From Mytilus galloprovincialis (taxonomy: Eukaryota; Mollusca; Bivalvia; Mytilida; Mytilidae): DNA of 64,000 nucleotides. The position numbers and the translations under genes are program-made. Position 1 is the first letter of the stretch. Every line of letters starts with the position of its first letter. The notes under the pieces were generated by a model. That model did not search any database. It saw only the letters and a program-made list of their open reading frames with translations, and was not told where the DNA came from. The stretch spans positions 75,150,268 to 75,214,267 of the forward strand of contig NC_134847.1 of assembly GCF_965363235.1 (NCBI RefSeq), given 5' to 3'. Shown here in pieces: positions 10,801 to 20,219 of this stretch.

Positions 10801-13033
10801 TAAGCTGTCAAACTGAATTTAATATAGGATTTAATTTGTATTTATTGTGTAAAAGAAATACTTAGCAAAATAACTATATATATGTTCTCATGACTTTTTT
10901 TCAATTTTGATAGTTTTTCCATTTATCTCCAAAACTTTAATTGATAGATATAAACTGTAATCAATGAAAATGAACATCAATACAATACCTAGAAAAATAT
11001 CATTAAATAATATTTACAAATAAGCTAACATATTAAACTGATTTAATTACATGCAGAACAATGTAGAAATAAATATCAAAATGAAATATTTTACCAGATG
11101 AGCAATTCAGGGTATTAGGAGCCTCTTGTTTTTATTTTTGGAAATTATCTTGAAAATTATAATAGAAAGGGGGTGTAAACAGAAAATATGATCAGCAAAC
11201 CTAGATCTATGAATGAATAATTTATTAATATGACCTCAACTTTCACAGAGATCTAGTTTAAAATATGTAAGAAATGTGATACAGCATGAATTTTTGGTTA
11301 GTGAACCAATTGTGATGTACAAATGCCTGTATAAAGTCACAAAGACATACTGTGGATTCATTGGTATTCTTTTGATACCAATTTTCGTGAATTTTGATTT
11401 AAATGTTCAACGAATTACAAATTTTCTTTATAAGGAATGTATGCAGAAATTGCCAAAACCAAGAAATTAAATATCCATAAAAATGCAAATTTTCCTCAAT
11501 CCATGTAAATTGGTACCCACAAAATTAAATGAATCCACAGTATGCCTGACAATATACTTTGAAATGCATTAACTTAATTACTTTTTGAAATGTCTGAACT
11601 GTTTTTGAATGCTTAAACATTATTATTTTTCATTGGCAGAATGATGTTCCATACTTAAAAGAAACAGGAAGATATGAGGATGCAAAATCTGTAATACTTG
11701 AGGTAATAGTCAAAGCATTATCTTGATTCACTAATTAAGTCCTGTGTATTTGTAGACAGAACACTACCGGTAATGTTTGAAAAATTGTCAATCGAAGCAA
11801 ATTTTATTGGAAATTATCATTTAAAAGATTTATCAATCATTGGAATATCTAATGGCTATATAAAATTCATCAAAATATTAATTTTCTTTCCGTATTTCAT
11901 ACAATATTAGGCAGACAAGGCATTTTGTGTTATCATTTTTATGTTACTTGTGTGCATATCACTACATTTTGAATACATTTCTTTATAAAATGAGATATCT
12001 GAGTTAACTCCCCTTATACAGCTGTGTTTTGAACAATAGTCTGTATTTAATAATTTTCTTCATTTCAATGAAAATATTGATAAATAAATTGCATTTCTGC
12101 ATCTCAATTTGCTCATTCCATAAAAAAAGTATTGACTGATTGTTTTCTCAAATTTTATGGCCAAAGATGGGAGACAACCCAAACCACCATATTTTATTTT
12201 ACATTAATTTATTTTCAGCTCTTTACAATAATGGACCTTGATAAAGATACAATTTTAAGTATCGATGAAGTCAAGTTAGCTCCAGATGAGGTAAGAATGT
12301 ATATTTATTATATCACCCCTTTGGTAAAGTGGGGATATATTGTTAATTCTACAATTTTGATATAACATTCCACATTTGTCCAGCTTAGTTTTGGGAAATG
12401 ACTTGACAAATATATTGATAAAACTGCAACATAATGTGCATCCCCATGTGCAGATGTATATTTTGGTTTTGAAGTTTTCAAGCTGGCCACTATACCATGG
12501 AAATGTAACAAAATGGGAAAATAATCTGGAAATATGATAACTCATCATTCGAAAATGTGCCATCCATCTTTTGAACTGTCAAATTGCCACCATTTCCATG
12601 GAAACAGTCTAAATTTGAAAAAAATTTAATAATTTGTTAGGTTCTAGTCAAATAGATGTATACTCCACATCTCATTTACACCAAATAGATAAATATACAT
12701 CCACAGATTTTCATTTACTGTGGATTCATTTATTTTTGTAGTCACCAATTTTTTATGAATTGAAAAATTTTACTAAGTTAAACATGAATATTTGGTTTTG
12801 TGGTTGTGCCTAATTCTTTGAGAAATTAAATTCCTGGTTCATCTTTCCTACAAAATCCATGAAAAATTGGTATGCTAAGATTAGTAATGAATCCACAATG
12901 CAATTTATTAGTTAACCTTGGCTGTATTTTATAGGTGTGGACAGAAGGAAGAGAGTTAATGATAGAATTGGGACACATTCTTGATGGTGACATGCCAGAG
13001 ACTGATGATGAAAATCAGCATGATGAACTGTGA
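1855..13033 (+). CDS. JmjC/cupin_8 2-oxoglutarate oxygenase with EF-hand and HDEL tail (5'-partial)
   Basis: Eight exons can be read: 1855-1980, 7283-7332, 7854-7946, 8422-8598, 10208-10280, 11640-11702, 12219-12290 and 12935-13033 (stop TGA 13031-13033). All have AG/GT borders with matching phases and give 250 visible residues. Exon 1 carries the Fe(II) H-x-D pair (VVHTD, H14 and D16 of the visible part) and a GQKSFVIVDP stretch like the 2OG-binding strand of cupin_8 proteins. Exons 3-4 give GDCLYIPYKWIHQV with the distal iron histidine (H92), followed by AVNIWW. Exon 7 encodes an EF-hand loop, DLDKDTILSIDE, with D/D/D/S/E at positions 1, 3, 5, 9 and 12. The protein ends in HDEL, an ER-retrieval signal. 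The expected role is a hydroxylase in the ER lumen, possibly calcium-responsive; the substrate is unknown. Earlier exons (signal peptide, start) lie upstream of the window. The family call is firm; the nearest human paralogue is not resolved. Confidence 0.88.
2124..2689. mobile_element. Miniature LTR retroelement (TRIM-like)
   Basis: Two nearly identical 181-bp direct repeats lie at 2129-2309 and 2504-2684. Both begin TGTTAAGAATTGCG and end AATCTACA, that is, TG...CA ends. They flank a 194-bp internal region with no coding capacity. The 5 bp before the left repeat (CTGAT, 2124-2128) equal the 5 bp after the right repeat (CTGAT, 2685-2689), as expected for an integrase target-site duplication. 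I see no canonical TGG primer-binding site just after 2309. It lies in intron 1 of the visible JmjC gene; strand is not assigned. Confidence 0.8.
2937..3505. repeat. Dispersed mussel repeat with GGTCGGGTTGTTGTCTCTTT tail
   Basis: The sequence resembles a repeat I know to be abundant in mussel genomes. Its 3' part (about 3440-3500) reads GGTCGGGTTGTTGTCTCTTT followed by an ACATTCCCCATTTCCATTCT-type end. A related tail recurs at 43545-43607, so copies appear to share a 3' end while differing upstream. The open frame at 3287-3493 on the minus strand lies wholly inside it and is not taken as a gene. Confidence 0.6.
3831..4227. repeat. 259-bp tandem duplication with six GCGTGG...CCACAC hairpin motifs
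   Basis: Segments 3831-3968 and 4090-4227 are near-identical direct copies 259 bp apart. Within the region a short motif, GCGTGGATCTCGCCACAC or variants, recurs at 3861, 3934, 4007, 4061, 4120 and 4193. Each can pair GTGG with CCAC. Spacing is 73, 73, 54, 59 and 73 bp. The remaining intron from 4228 to 7282 is AT-rich with a TA run near 4288-4304 and no recognisable gene. Confidence 0.75.
6211..6243. repeat. 9-bp inverted repeat (hairpin)
   Basis: CCACTGCAT at 6211-6219 is matched by ATGCAGTGG at 6235-6243 with a 15-base loop. It lies in a JmjC-gene intron and no function is evident. Confidence 0.4.
7394..7435 (-). ncRNA. Degenerate hammerhead ribozyme motif
   Basis: Read on the minus strand: helix I strand CGTCA, core CTGATGA, a hairpin GTATTTTGTAGAC, then TAAA where GAAA is required, then a short helix III ending GTGTC, and TGATG, which still pairs with CGTCA (one G-U). 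The G-to-T change in the conserved GAAA box should kill cleavage. The motif and its flanks (AAGTTGAAGAGTA) match the better copy at 52848-52891 in type. It lies inside intron 2 of the visible JmjC gene. Confidence 0.6.
8880..9900 (+). repeat. Dispersed mussel repeat split by a second repeat
   Basis: 8880-9003 and 9804-9900 are consecutive halves of one repeat family, seen unbroken at 37474-37790. The left half ends near CTTGGGGCAGACATTTTT and the right half resumes with GAAAATGGTGGATTGAACC. The bivalve repeat at 9007-9803 sits between them. All of it is intronic. Confidence 0.65.
9007..9803. mobile_element. Abundant bivalve dispersed repeat, nested insertion
   Basis: This is a ~0.8-kb element whose ends (ACCTTGCCCGAAGGGCCAAG and GCTCTTTAGAGCCTCTAGTT) and internal GCGTCCGTCGCCGTCCGTCG I recognise from many bivalve sequences. 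It has no open frame of note. It interrupts another repeat (8880-9900), which fixes its boundaries and shows it is the younger insertion. The class of element is not clear from this copy. Confidence 0.6.
11347..11543. mobile_element. MITE with ATACTGTGGATTCATT terminal inverted repeats
   Basis: A ~197-bp element begins ATACTGTGGATTCATT and ends with its reverse complement (AATGAATCCACAGTAT). Internal sequence of the type ATACCAATTTTCGTG...CAACGAAT is shared with copies at 12717-12899, 14067-14259 and a fragment at 47350-47485. The 64-aa open frame at 11276-11470 overlaps it and is discounted. Confidence 0.75.
12717..12899. mobile_element. MITE copy, TACTGTGGATTCATT family
   Basis: The left end TACTGTGGATTCATT and right end AATGAATCCACAAT are inverted copies with one base changed. 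The element lies in the last intron of the JmjC gene, 35 bp before its final exon. Confidence 0.7.
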
Positions 13034-13684
13034 TAAACTGTGATGAAAACGTGGGATAACACTTTGGCTGTGATGATGTGAAGAGAGGTGACAGAACCAA
13101 GTGACTTTATTATTAAACTATGCATTCAAGAACTTTCTTGTCGGGTTTTGTTTTTCATTGTTTTTTTTTTATAAAAGTCTATTCAAATTATGTGATAAAA
13201 CTGGTATACTTTCAACTCAAAAAAGGAATAATCAAAATAATGTAATTAATGTTTTATTAGTTAAATTTTTAAGTTACATAACAAATTTTAAATGTACATT
13301 TATATCATTTTTGAAGATAGGTAGTTAGTTACTTGTGCAATATTTATGTTTAGTGATACATGTACTATGAACAATTAATGATTTTGAAATAAATATCAAG
13401 ACAGTGTTCTTTTCAAGAAAAATCTTGACAATTAAAATTAATCTGGCATTGATTATAATGAAAAAATCTTATGATAAAAATATTCAAATTGATTTAGATA
13501 AAGAATGTGGAAAATTAACATGAAATAGTGTGTAACGTTGAATGCTACTGATTTTTAATTGGCATTGATAAGCTCTGTAAAAGATAATTATAAGACAATA
13601 CTAGCACACTATAGATTTTGTCTGAGAGGGGGATCATGCCAAAAGCCATCATATTATAACATTGTTGTATATATATAAAATAAA
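13034..13684 (+). other. 3' UTR and candidate poly(A) signals of the JmjC gene
   Basis: AT-rich sequence follows the stop codon. AATAAA hexamers lie at 13388-13393 and 13679-13684, either of which could end the transcript. The sequence alone cannot tell which is used. The short open frame at 13101-13328 falls here and looks non-coding. Confidence 0.4.
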
Positions 13685-14066
13685 GTTAAGAGCCATTTAT
13701 ATATTTGTATTTGCCATGACAATACCTCTCTATTTCTAAAATTTGTTTGTTGAGCAATTTTTTTAACCTGAGTGAGTTCTATAGATAAATAGAGTGTATG
13801 TTATAGTCTGCCAAACAATCGAAAAAATAGATGTGACCTATGATAAAGATAAGATTTTTTGACTAGTTAGATAGAACCAGATTTCCACAGTCTTTATAAC
13901 AAACTCACAAAATTTAAATATTATAACTTTATCCAAAACATCTGCTACAAAACAAATCTCCTTTATAGATAGTGTTTTTTGTTTTTGTTTTTATTTATTA
14001 TTTTAACCTTAAAATCTGAATGACATACAGAACCATCATAAACACATTTTTCTAAGGAAATGTTAT

Positions 14067-14259
14067 GTAGATCCATTAATATTCGTTGGATACCAATTTT
14101 CATGGTTTAATAGGTACAGGTCAACCACCAAATCAAATGTTCAACGAATGACAAATTTTCTATAGGCTTGAATGCAAACTTTATCAAAACCACCAAACAG
14201 GCAAGTTTCCCTAATCCATGAAAATTCATTACACACAAAAATAAATGAATCTACAGTAT
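14067..14259. mobile_element. MITE copy, diverged
   Basis: The internal sequence matches the other family members (GGATACCAATTTTCATGG, CAACGAATGACAAATTTTC). The ends (GTAGATCCATTAAT and AATGAATCTACAGTAT) are diverged inverted repeats. Confidence 0.65.
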
Positions 14260-14639
14260 GTTAAATTTAAAAAAAAAATTTTGTCATTTGTTTTCAACAA
14301 AGATTTAAGGCACCAATAATAATCTCTTTGTTTTAATTACACTTAAGTAAGTATTAAGTAATGAATGACATGGGGTTTCTAGGTGGAGGAACACTTATAC
14401 TATTATTCTTGGTTACCTTTGTATGCATCTTTGTATTTGATCAAATCTTTTTTCTTATGTTGGTGTTGGTATATTCTCTTTTTTGATTAGATGTTTTATT
14501 GTTTGAATATTTTCTGAGGTACCAACACATATATATCTATATAGTTACTAGTCTTTTATATAAATTATTATATTTATTGAGATGTATATCTATATCAGGT
14601 TCTTTTTGTGATATTTATGACAATGTAAATCATTCCACA

Positions 14640-14830
14640 TGCTGAAACACATAGTAATTTTGATTGAAACACATAGTAATCTAACTGAACACATAGTAAT
14701 TTTAACTGAACACATAGTAATTTTAACTGAACACATAGTAATTTTAACCGAACACATAGTAATTTTAACTGAACACTTAGTAATTTTAACTGATCACATA
14801 GTAATTTTAACTCAAACACATAGTATTTTT
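14640..14830. repeat. Minisatellite, ~21-bp unit
   Basis: About nine tandem copies of a unit like GAACACATAGTAATTTTAACT lie here, with edge variants. The array stays open in two frames on opposite strands, giving repetitive heptad peptides, but this follows from the repeat and is not taken as coding. Around it, 13700-15800 shows no gene. Confidence 0.85.
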
Positions 14831-16467
14831 TTCATAAACATTTTGGCATTTAAAGCTAGTATCAAATAAAATTTGCTCAAAGTAACAAAATACATTTTCT
14901 GTATAATTCTTTTTTTGGGACAACCAGGGATGCTCAATGTTTTTTTTCTAAACACCAGTCTAAATTTGTTGATTATGTAGTTTTAATGTTTTACCAAGTT
15001 TAGGATTGTATCCAGCCGATTTTAAAAGAGGGTTCCAACTATTGTCCCCATTTAAAAGCATTAATCCTCATGTAAAAAAAAAGGGTGGTTTCAATCGTCT
15101 GCAATCCATCCCTGGATCCGCTGTGTATTGTTTAGTTAACCAATCATAAACATAAATCCACCTCAATATATGTGTTATAGTTCAAAAGTCTGTATTATTT
15201 ACATTTCTAAAATTATTGGTCTTGCATTAATCATAAAATATTTTAGATCTGTATTTGTATGAGTTTTATGTTTACTCAAATATACTTGTTATAGTATTCT
15301 ATCTGTTATGTCTCTTTGTTTTTCTACTAAATAAAACTTCTTAAAAAAATAATTCTCTTGTATTTTATGAGCATTTCAAATCAGTGATGCTGTTACCGGT
15401 ATAGAATTAAAGTTAGGAATGATCTAAAATTTTTAGAATTGTGTCCGTTTTAGCAAAATTTTACCAGACATTCATTAGCATATCCATGGACCTTGTGTGG
15501 TAGAGTGGATTACTGAATGAATAGATTATACCATGTGTACTAATAATAATTCTAAATATCTCTTGCAGACGATTTATTGTATTGCCTAGTAGTAATTGAT
15601 TTGTTTGCAATCTTCTTGGGATTAGATCTTATTCTAGTGGTCGTTGGTGGTCTTGGGAATATTGTGTAAAATGATCTGTGATTACAAGTGTATGATGATA
15701 TAATCTATGCATTCGGAATAAATGGCAGAAATTCCACTCCACCCCAATTGTAAGGAATTTTTCATCATATTTTAAGTCTTTCATTGTAAATTTTGAAGAC
15801 AAAATGTATATTATTAAAAAAGTTATCTTAGGAGGGATATTTGCTTGAATCTTCTTCCATATTGGATTCTTGAATACTTTGAAAATCAAATGACCTACAT
15901 GCAGTTCTGACAACTTTATTTAACCTGCCAACTATCATTTGACACATGCTATAATAGTGGTAATCTCAATATAAAAGAAAAGACATAAAAGTTTGCAACT
16001 TAAGGTCACCATACAACCTTCAACAATGAGTAAAACAATTCAAACAAGAAATTTATGGGGCCAAGTTACGTACAAAGCAATAAACGAAAAGAACAAATAT
16101 GATACACAGCAACAACCATTGAAGGCTCTCTATGTCCACCTGCTTATATCTATAGCATTTGTTTTAATAGATCTTGTTGATAAAAGCCAGTTTGGTTGGA
16201 ATGGGAACATAGCATTCACATGAACCTTGCCTAAAGACTTTTACATTGTGACTGGTTTGAGAATGGGAAGTTTTAATATGCACTTTCTTTATCATGAGGC
16301 AAAACTATGTCTAGTTTTTGTCAAGCCTGTGACTTTTGTCGCAGAAAGCTTAACATAGGGATATTGAACCTTCCAGCGACATTAGCTATCTTCTAAAAAG
16401 CTTTCTATTTTAGAAGGTGGAAGACCTGGAAGCTTCATACTTTGTATATAGATGTCATATATATATA

Positions 16468-16634
16468 CAACTCGTCTAAACATCAACCCAACAATGTTAG
16501 ATCTGTAAATTTGCTTTCGCAAATTTTTGGTTCTTCCCTCGCCGGGATTTGTAACCCATGCTACTGTGATATCGTGACACCAAATCGTCTGCACTGCAGC
16601 CGTCCCGCTAGACCACACGACCACCTGGGCTCTC
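16468..16634 (-). mobile_element. tRNA-derived SINE, copy 1
   Basis: On the minus strand the head reads GTGGTCTAGCGGG, an A-box-like stretch (plus 16604-16616). A decayed B-box region follows near 16544-16556, then a body ending with AACATTGTTGGGTTGATGTT. It is a direct copy of 16910-17025, inside the large inverted repeat. Confidence 0.6.
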
Positions 16635-16909
16635 AAAAAAAGAGCTTTCGCTGGCCATGTGTTACCTTTCCTCGTCAGTTTTAATCTAGCGGCGTACTAC
16701 AGTACATGATATATAAGGCATGAAGATGTTATTGTTACAGATCAGCTAAATTATCTATAGTAAAGGATCCTACAAATTAATGTAATATACAGTCACAGAA
16801 AATAATTATATTTATAAGTACGTCTGAGTAAGTGACAACTCTACAACAGATGTATCCATCGGATTGCCATCAATGATGGTGATACATGGCTGTGTACATA
16901 ATGTATAAA

Positions 16910-17025
16910 CAACTCGTCTAAACATCAACCCAACAATGTTAGATCTGTAAATTTGCTTTTGCATATTTTTGGTTCTTCCCTCGCCGGGATTCGAACCCAT
17001 GCTACTGTGATATCGTGACACCAAA
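16910..17025 (-). mobile_element. tRNA-derived SINE, copy 2 (5'-truncated)
   Basis: It has the same body as copy 1 and an exact pol III B-box, GGGTTCGAATCCC, on the minus strand (plus 16986-16998). The tRNA-like A-box end is missing, consistent with 5' truncation. Confidence 0.65.
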
Positions 17026-17509
17026 ATGGCCACTGTCCTTGACCTCATTTTCATGGTAATGTGCCAACATTTGTACTTGAAAAAAAGTTAAGTCAACAAG
17101 ATCTATTAAAACAAATGCTATAGATATGAGCAGGTGGACATAGAGAGCCTGTAATTCAATGGTTGTTGTTTGTTGCTGTGTATCATATTTGTTCTTTTCG
17201 TTTATTGCTTTGTACGTAACTTGGCCCCATAAATTTCTCGTTTGAATTGTTTTACTCATTGTTGAAGGTTGTATGGTGACCTTAAGTTGCAAACTTTTAT
17301 GTCTTTTCTTTTATATTGGGGTTACCACTATTATAACATGTGTCACTTGATAGTTGGCAGGTTAAATAAAGTTGTCAAAACTGCATGTATAGGTCATTTG
17401 ATTTTCAAAGCATTCAAGAATCCAATATGGAAGAAGATTCAAGCAAATATCCCTCCTAAGATAACTTATTATGAGTAAAAGGATAACTATACTTAGTATG
17501 TGCAACCTT

Positions 17510-18800
17510 TGCAAGGTATTCATACCTATCAGACAGTTTTCATTTTATCTTGACCTCATTTCATGGATCAGTGAACAAGTTTAAGTTTCTGTGTTCAAGT
17601 CCATATATCAGATACTATAAGCAATAGGTCTTCTATATTTAATGTATGGAGTGATTGTAAGGTGTACATGTCCAACTTGCAGGTGCCATTTGAGCTTTAC
17701 CTCATTTTCACGATTCAATAGGCAAAATTAAGGGGTTTTTTTTTGTGTTTTTTTGTTGTTTTTTTCTAACACTATATGCTATAGGTCAACTAGATTTGGT
17801 GTATGGAAATATTTTATGATAAACATGTCAGTCTCAGAGGTTTCATATGACCTGGACCTCATTTTTCACAGTACAATGCTCAGTGTAAAGATTTTGTGTT
17901 TTTGTCTGTTTTTCTTAAATTTTAAGTAATAGGTCAACTATATTTGTTGTATGATTGATTGATTGTTGGTTGCTTAACGTCCAGTGGCAAATATTTCATG
18001 CATATTCAGGACGAGAACAAGTTCACAATAAATACAATAGGTAGGTTGTTGTAATAGAAGCAATCTAGGATGATGGTTGGAGAAATTTGGACTGCCACTG
18101 GAAAATGAGGGTATATTGGATAGGGACAGAAATTTTGCCTTGCAACAGGCCACCTACGGACCCCTCAAAGAGTTGTTGCAAAGGTTCTTAACGTGCAAAG
18201 AGCGTGGCCCTCTCTTTACACGAGGCATTGGATTTAGCATCCCCCTTCTGACTGGATGTGACTGCGAACTTGATACATCCCACACAGCCAAACGGACGCC
18301 CCACTTAAGCAAGCATTTTACTGCCAGTGAAGACCAAGTGACCATATTTCTATACCCCAGTCACCCTTCTGGGTTTATTTGTTGTATGACAATGTATGAA
18401 AGGCCTGAAAGATGGATATGTCTGTCTGGCAGGTATCATCTTACCTTGACCTCATTTTCAAGGTTCATTGGTCAATGTTAAGTTTTTTCTTAGATACTAT
18501 AAGCAATAGGTCAACTATTTTTAATGCATAGATTGATCTTAAGGTGTACATGTCTGTCTGGCACGGTTTATCTGAATTTGACCTCATTTTTATGGTTCAT
18601 TGGTCAATGTTTAGTTTTCTTTGTTAAGTCTTAGGAACTATAAGCAATAGGTCAACTATGTTTGGTGTATTGCACGAGTGTCAGGTGTACATGTAATTGT
18701 ATTCTCATGTGTTTTTCTGACCTTGACCCCATTTTCTTGGATCAGGTTTATGTGATACTTTTAGTAAAGATTTATATTTAAATTAGAACTACAATGTATC
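17510..18800. repeat. Degenerate tandem repeat array (TTGACCTCATTTTCATGGTT units)
   Basis: Phrases such as GACCTCATTTTCA, ATAGGTCAACTAT and AAGGTGTACATGTC recur at roughly 150-200 bp steps through the region, interrupted at 17955-18375 by another element. I recall similar arrays from bivalve genomes. No coding exon is seen. Confidence 0.6.
17941..18389. mobile_element. Non-autonomous element with 14-bp target-site duplication
   Basis: TATTTGTTGTATGA occurs at 17941-17954 and again at 18376-18389, directly flanking a 421-bp insert that breaks the surrounding repeat array. The insert begins TTGATTGATTGTTGGTTGC and contains TTCTTAACGTGCAAAGAGCG. A related decayed fragment sits at 18940-19010. 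The 134-aa open frame at 18077-18481 runs through the insert into the flank and matches nothing I know. A 14-bp duplication favours a target-primed retroposon over a DNA transposon. Confidence 0.65.
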
Positions 18801-19373
18801 ATCATCAAATCAATGGCATTAAAGAAGGCTAGACATTTCAGTGTGTGCACTCTTGTGTTGAAATTGGCCAATGGGTTTCAGGGGAAAAGATTTCTTTAAA
18901 AGTTAACTAGTATAACAAGTGATGACGCTCAATACTCATTGAGTTCGTTGATGATTGCTTGCATAACATCCAGTGGCACATATTTCATGCTTATTTCATG
19001 CATATTCAATTACATGTTATTCAAATGATAAAAAAAAAACTCATGAAATCACAAAATACAATTTTCAAACTCCTACAAGGTTCCTGATTTCATGGATTTG
19101 GACAAGTACATGTATTAAATGTGGCAAAGTTGAGGAGAACATCACAGAACTGGTTGAGAATTGTCTCATTGTCAATGTCAATCATACCACATCGATATCG
19201 TTTCTTATTTTATATTTAATGTGATAAATGTTTGCACTAAAAATGTTCAAACTACAAATTACAAGGTTCATGTACATGTACAAGTGTAAATGTATATACA
19301 ATGCATTGATCATGTCGTGAACACTGTAGGTAAAAACTGAAAAAATACAACTATTTATAAACTTTTTATCATA

Positions 19374-20219
19374 TTATTTAACTTTTGCCATTGGATTCAA
19401 ACAAACAATATTATCAGGAAAACTATCTCTCAATATGATCCCTTTGTCTCGATGTACATCTAATTCTTCAATGAAGCCAAACCAATAGATAACCATTCCT
19501 GGTCCAAACCTATTCCAGTAACTCCAAAACTGGTCTTTTAGATAATTTCTATTACTAAATTCATCACCGAAAGAAGCTTTACTTTCAATCCAGTTCACAA
19601 TATAGCCATCAACACTAATTGGCACTTCAAGTTTAACATCAGGAGTCTTGTCATATCCCCTTGCACGCATATGATCTTCGTGTAAATAAGCATATCCTAA
19701 AGTGTCTAACTTTTTTGTAAGTTTAAATTCATATTCCTGTCCAATTCCATGTTTGATGCTATCTACTATAGGACCATAGTGATCATCACTTAAAATACAT
19801 TCTTGAACTTCTGTCGACAGAACTGAATTCGTTATTAATGAAGGGTCTCGCATCATTTGAGTGACTCTAGGCTTTGGAGCAGTTTCTCCAGCATACTCAC
19901 TTTGTGACAAGTATCTTTCTAGTATAATTCTTGCAAGGAGTGCAGGTGAAAGGTCAATTTCATCTGCCAGTCTTAGTAACACATGTTTCTCTCTTTTCTT
20001 GATAGTCGAATTGTATCGCTGAAAGTACTCATTCATTTTTTCTGGGTTGTAGTGAATATGATGGGTCTTCTTCATCTTTTTCTGGTAATTTTGAGAAAAG
20101 ATGCTGCCTAAAGTATTGATTGACAAATCGGGATATTTTTCCTGTATCAGTCTAAAGCATTCACGAGTGTTGTATTCCTGCATTATATTCAAAACGTCAT
20201 TATAAACAGCCAACTTCAT
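19374..20219 (-). CDS. CDIN1: CDAN1-interacting nuclease 1 homologue, intronless
   Basis: A single uninterrupted frame of 281 codons, the same length I recall for vertebrate CDIN1 (C15orf41). Blocks align clearly by memory: LARIILERYL, SIKHGIGQEYE, RARGYDKTPD, NWIESKASFGDE, DQFWSYWNRFGPG and VIYWFGFIEELD. The PD-(D/E)XK nuclease signature is present: D194 in TPD, then E212-x-K214 in ESK. The N-terminal ~100 residues fit the helix-turn-helix part of the family. In vertebrates the protein binds codanin-1 and mutations cause congenital dyserythropoietic anaemia type I; in a mollusc a general chromatin/histone-handling role is inferred. The human gene has several introns, so an intronless copy suggests either lineage intron loss or a retrocopy. 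The frame is intact, and no adjacent poly(A) tract or flanking duplication is obvious. Confidence 0.95.
   Translation of the reverse strand: MKLAVYNDVLNIMQEYNTRECFRLIQEKYPDLSINTLGSIFSQNYQKKMKKTHHIHYNPEKMNEYFQRYNSTIKKREKHVLLRLADEIDLSPALLARIILERYLSQSEYAGETAPKPRVTQMMRDPSLITNSVLSTEVQECILSDDHYGPIVDSIKHGIGQEYEFKLTKKLDTLGYAYLHEDHMRARGYDKTPDVKLEVPISVDGYIVNWIESKASFGDEFSNRNYLKDQFWSYWNRFGPGMVIYWFGFIEELDVHRDKGIILRDSFPDNIVCLNPMAKVK

Larger units (their letters stand above)
15821..17466. repeat. Large inverted repeat, ~360-bp arms with ~0.9-kb centre
   Basis: The arm at 15821-16180 reappears as its reverse complement at 17093-17466 with small indels. The open frames at 15993-16223 (+) and 17002-17292 (-) start with the same residues, MQLKVTIQPSTMSKTIQTRN, because they are the two arms. 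The centre holds two tRNA-like SINE copies. No transposase frame is seen. Confidence 0.85.

Noticed and set aside
12276-12563. 95-aa minus-strand frame overlapping the JmjC EF-hand exon
   Set aside because: Shadow of the real exon at 12219-12290 and intron sequence.
14595-14869. Overlapping open frames on both strands with heptad-like repeats
   Set aside because: They follow directly from the 21-bp minisatellite; no start context or splice support.
18077-18481. 134-aa open frame with cysteines, possible small protein
   Set aside because: It crosses the 3' boundary of an inserted repeat (target duplication at 18376-18389), so the frame is accidental.
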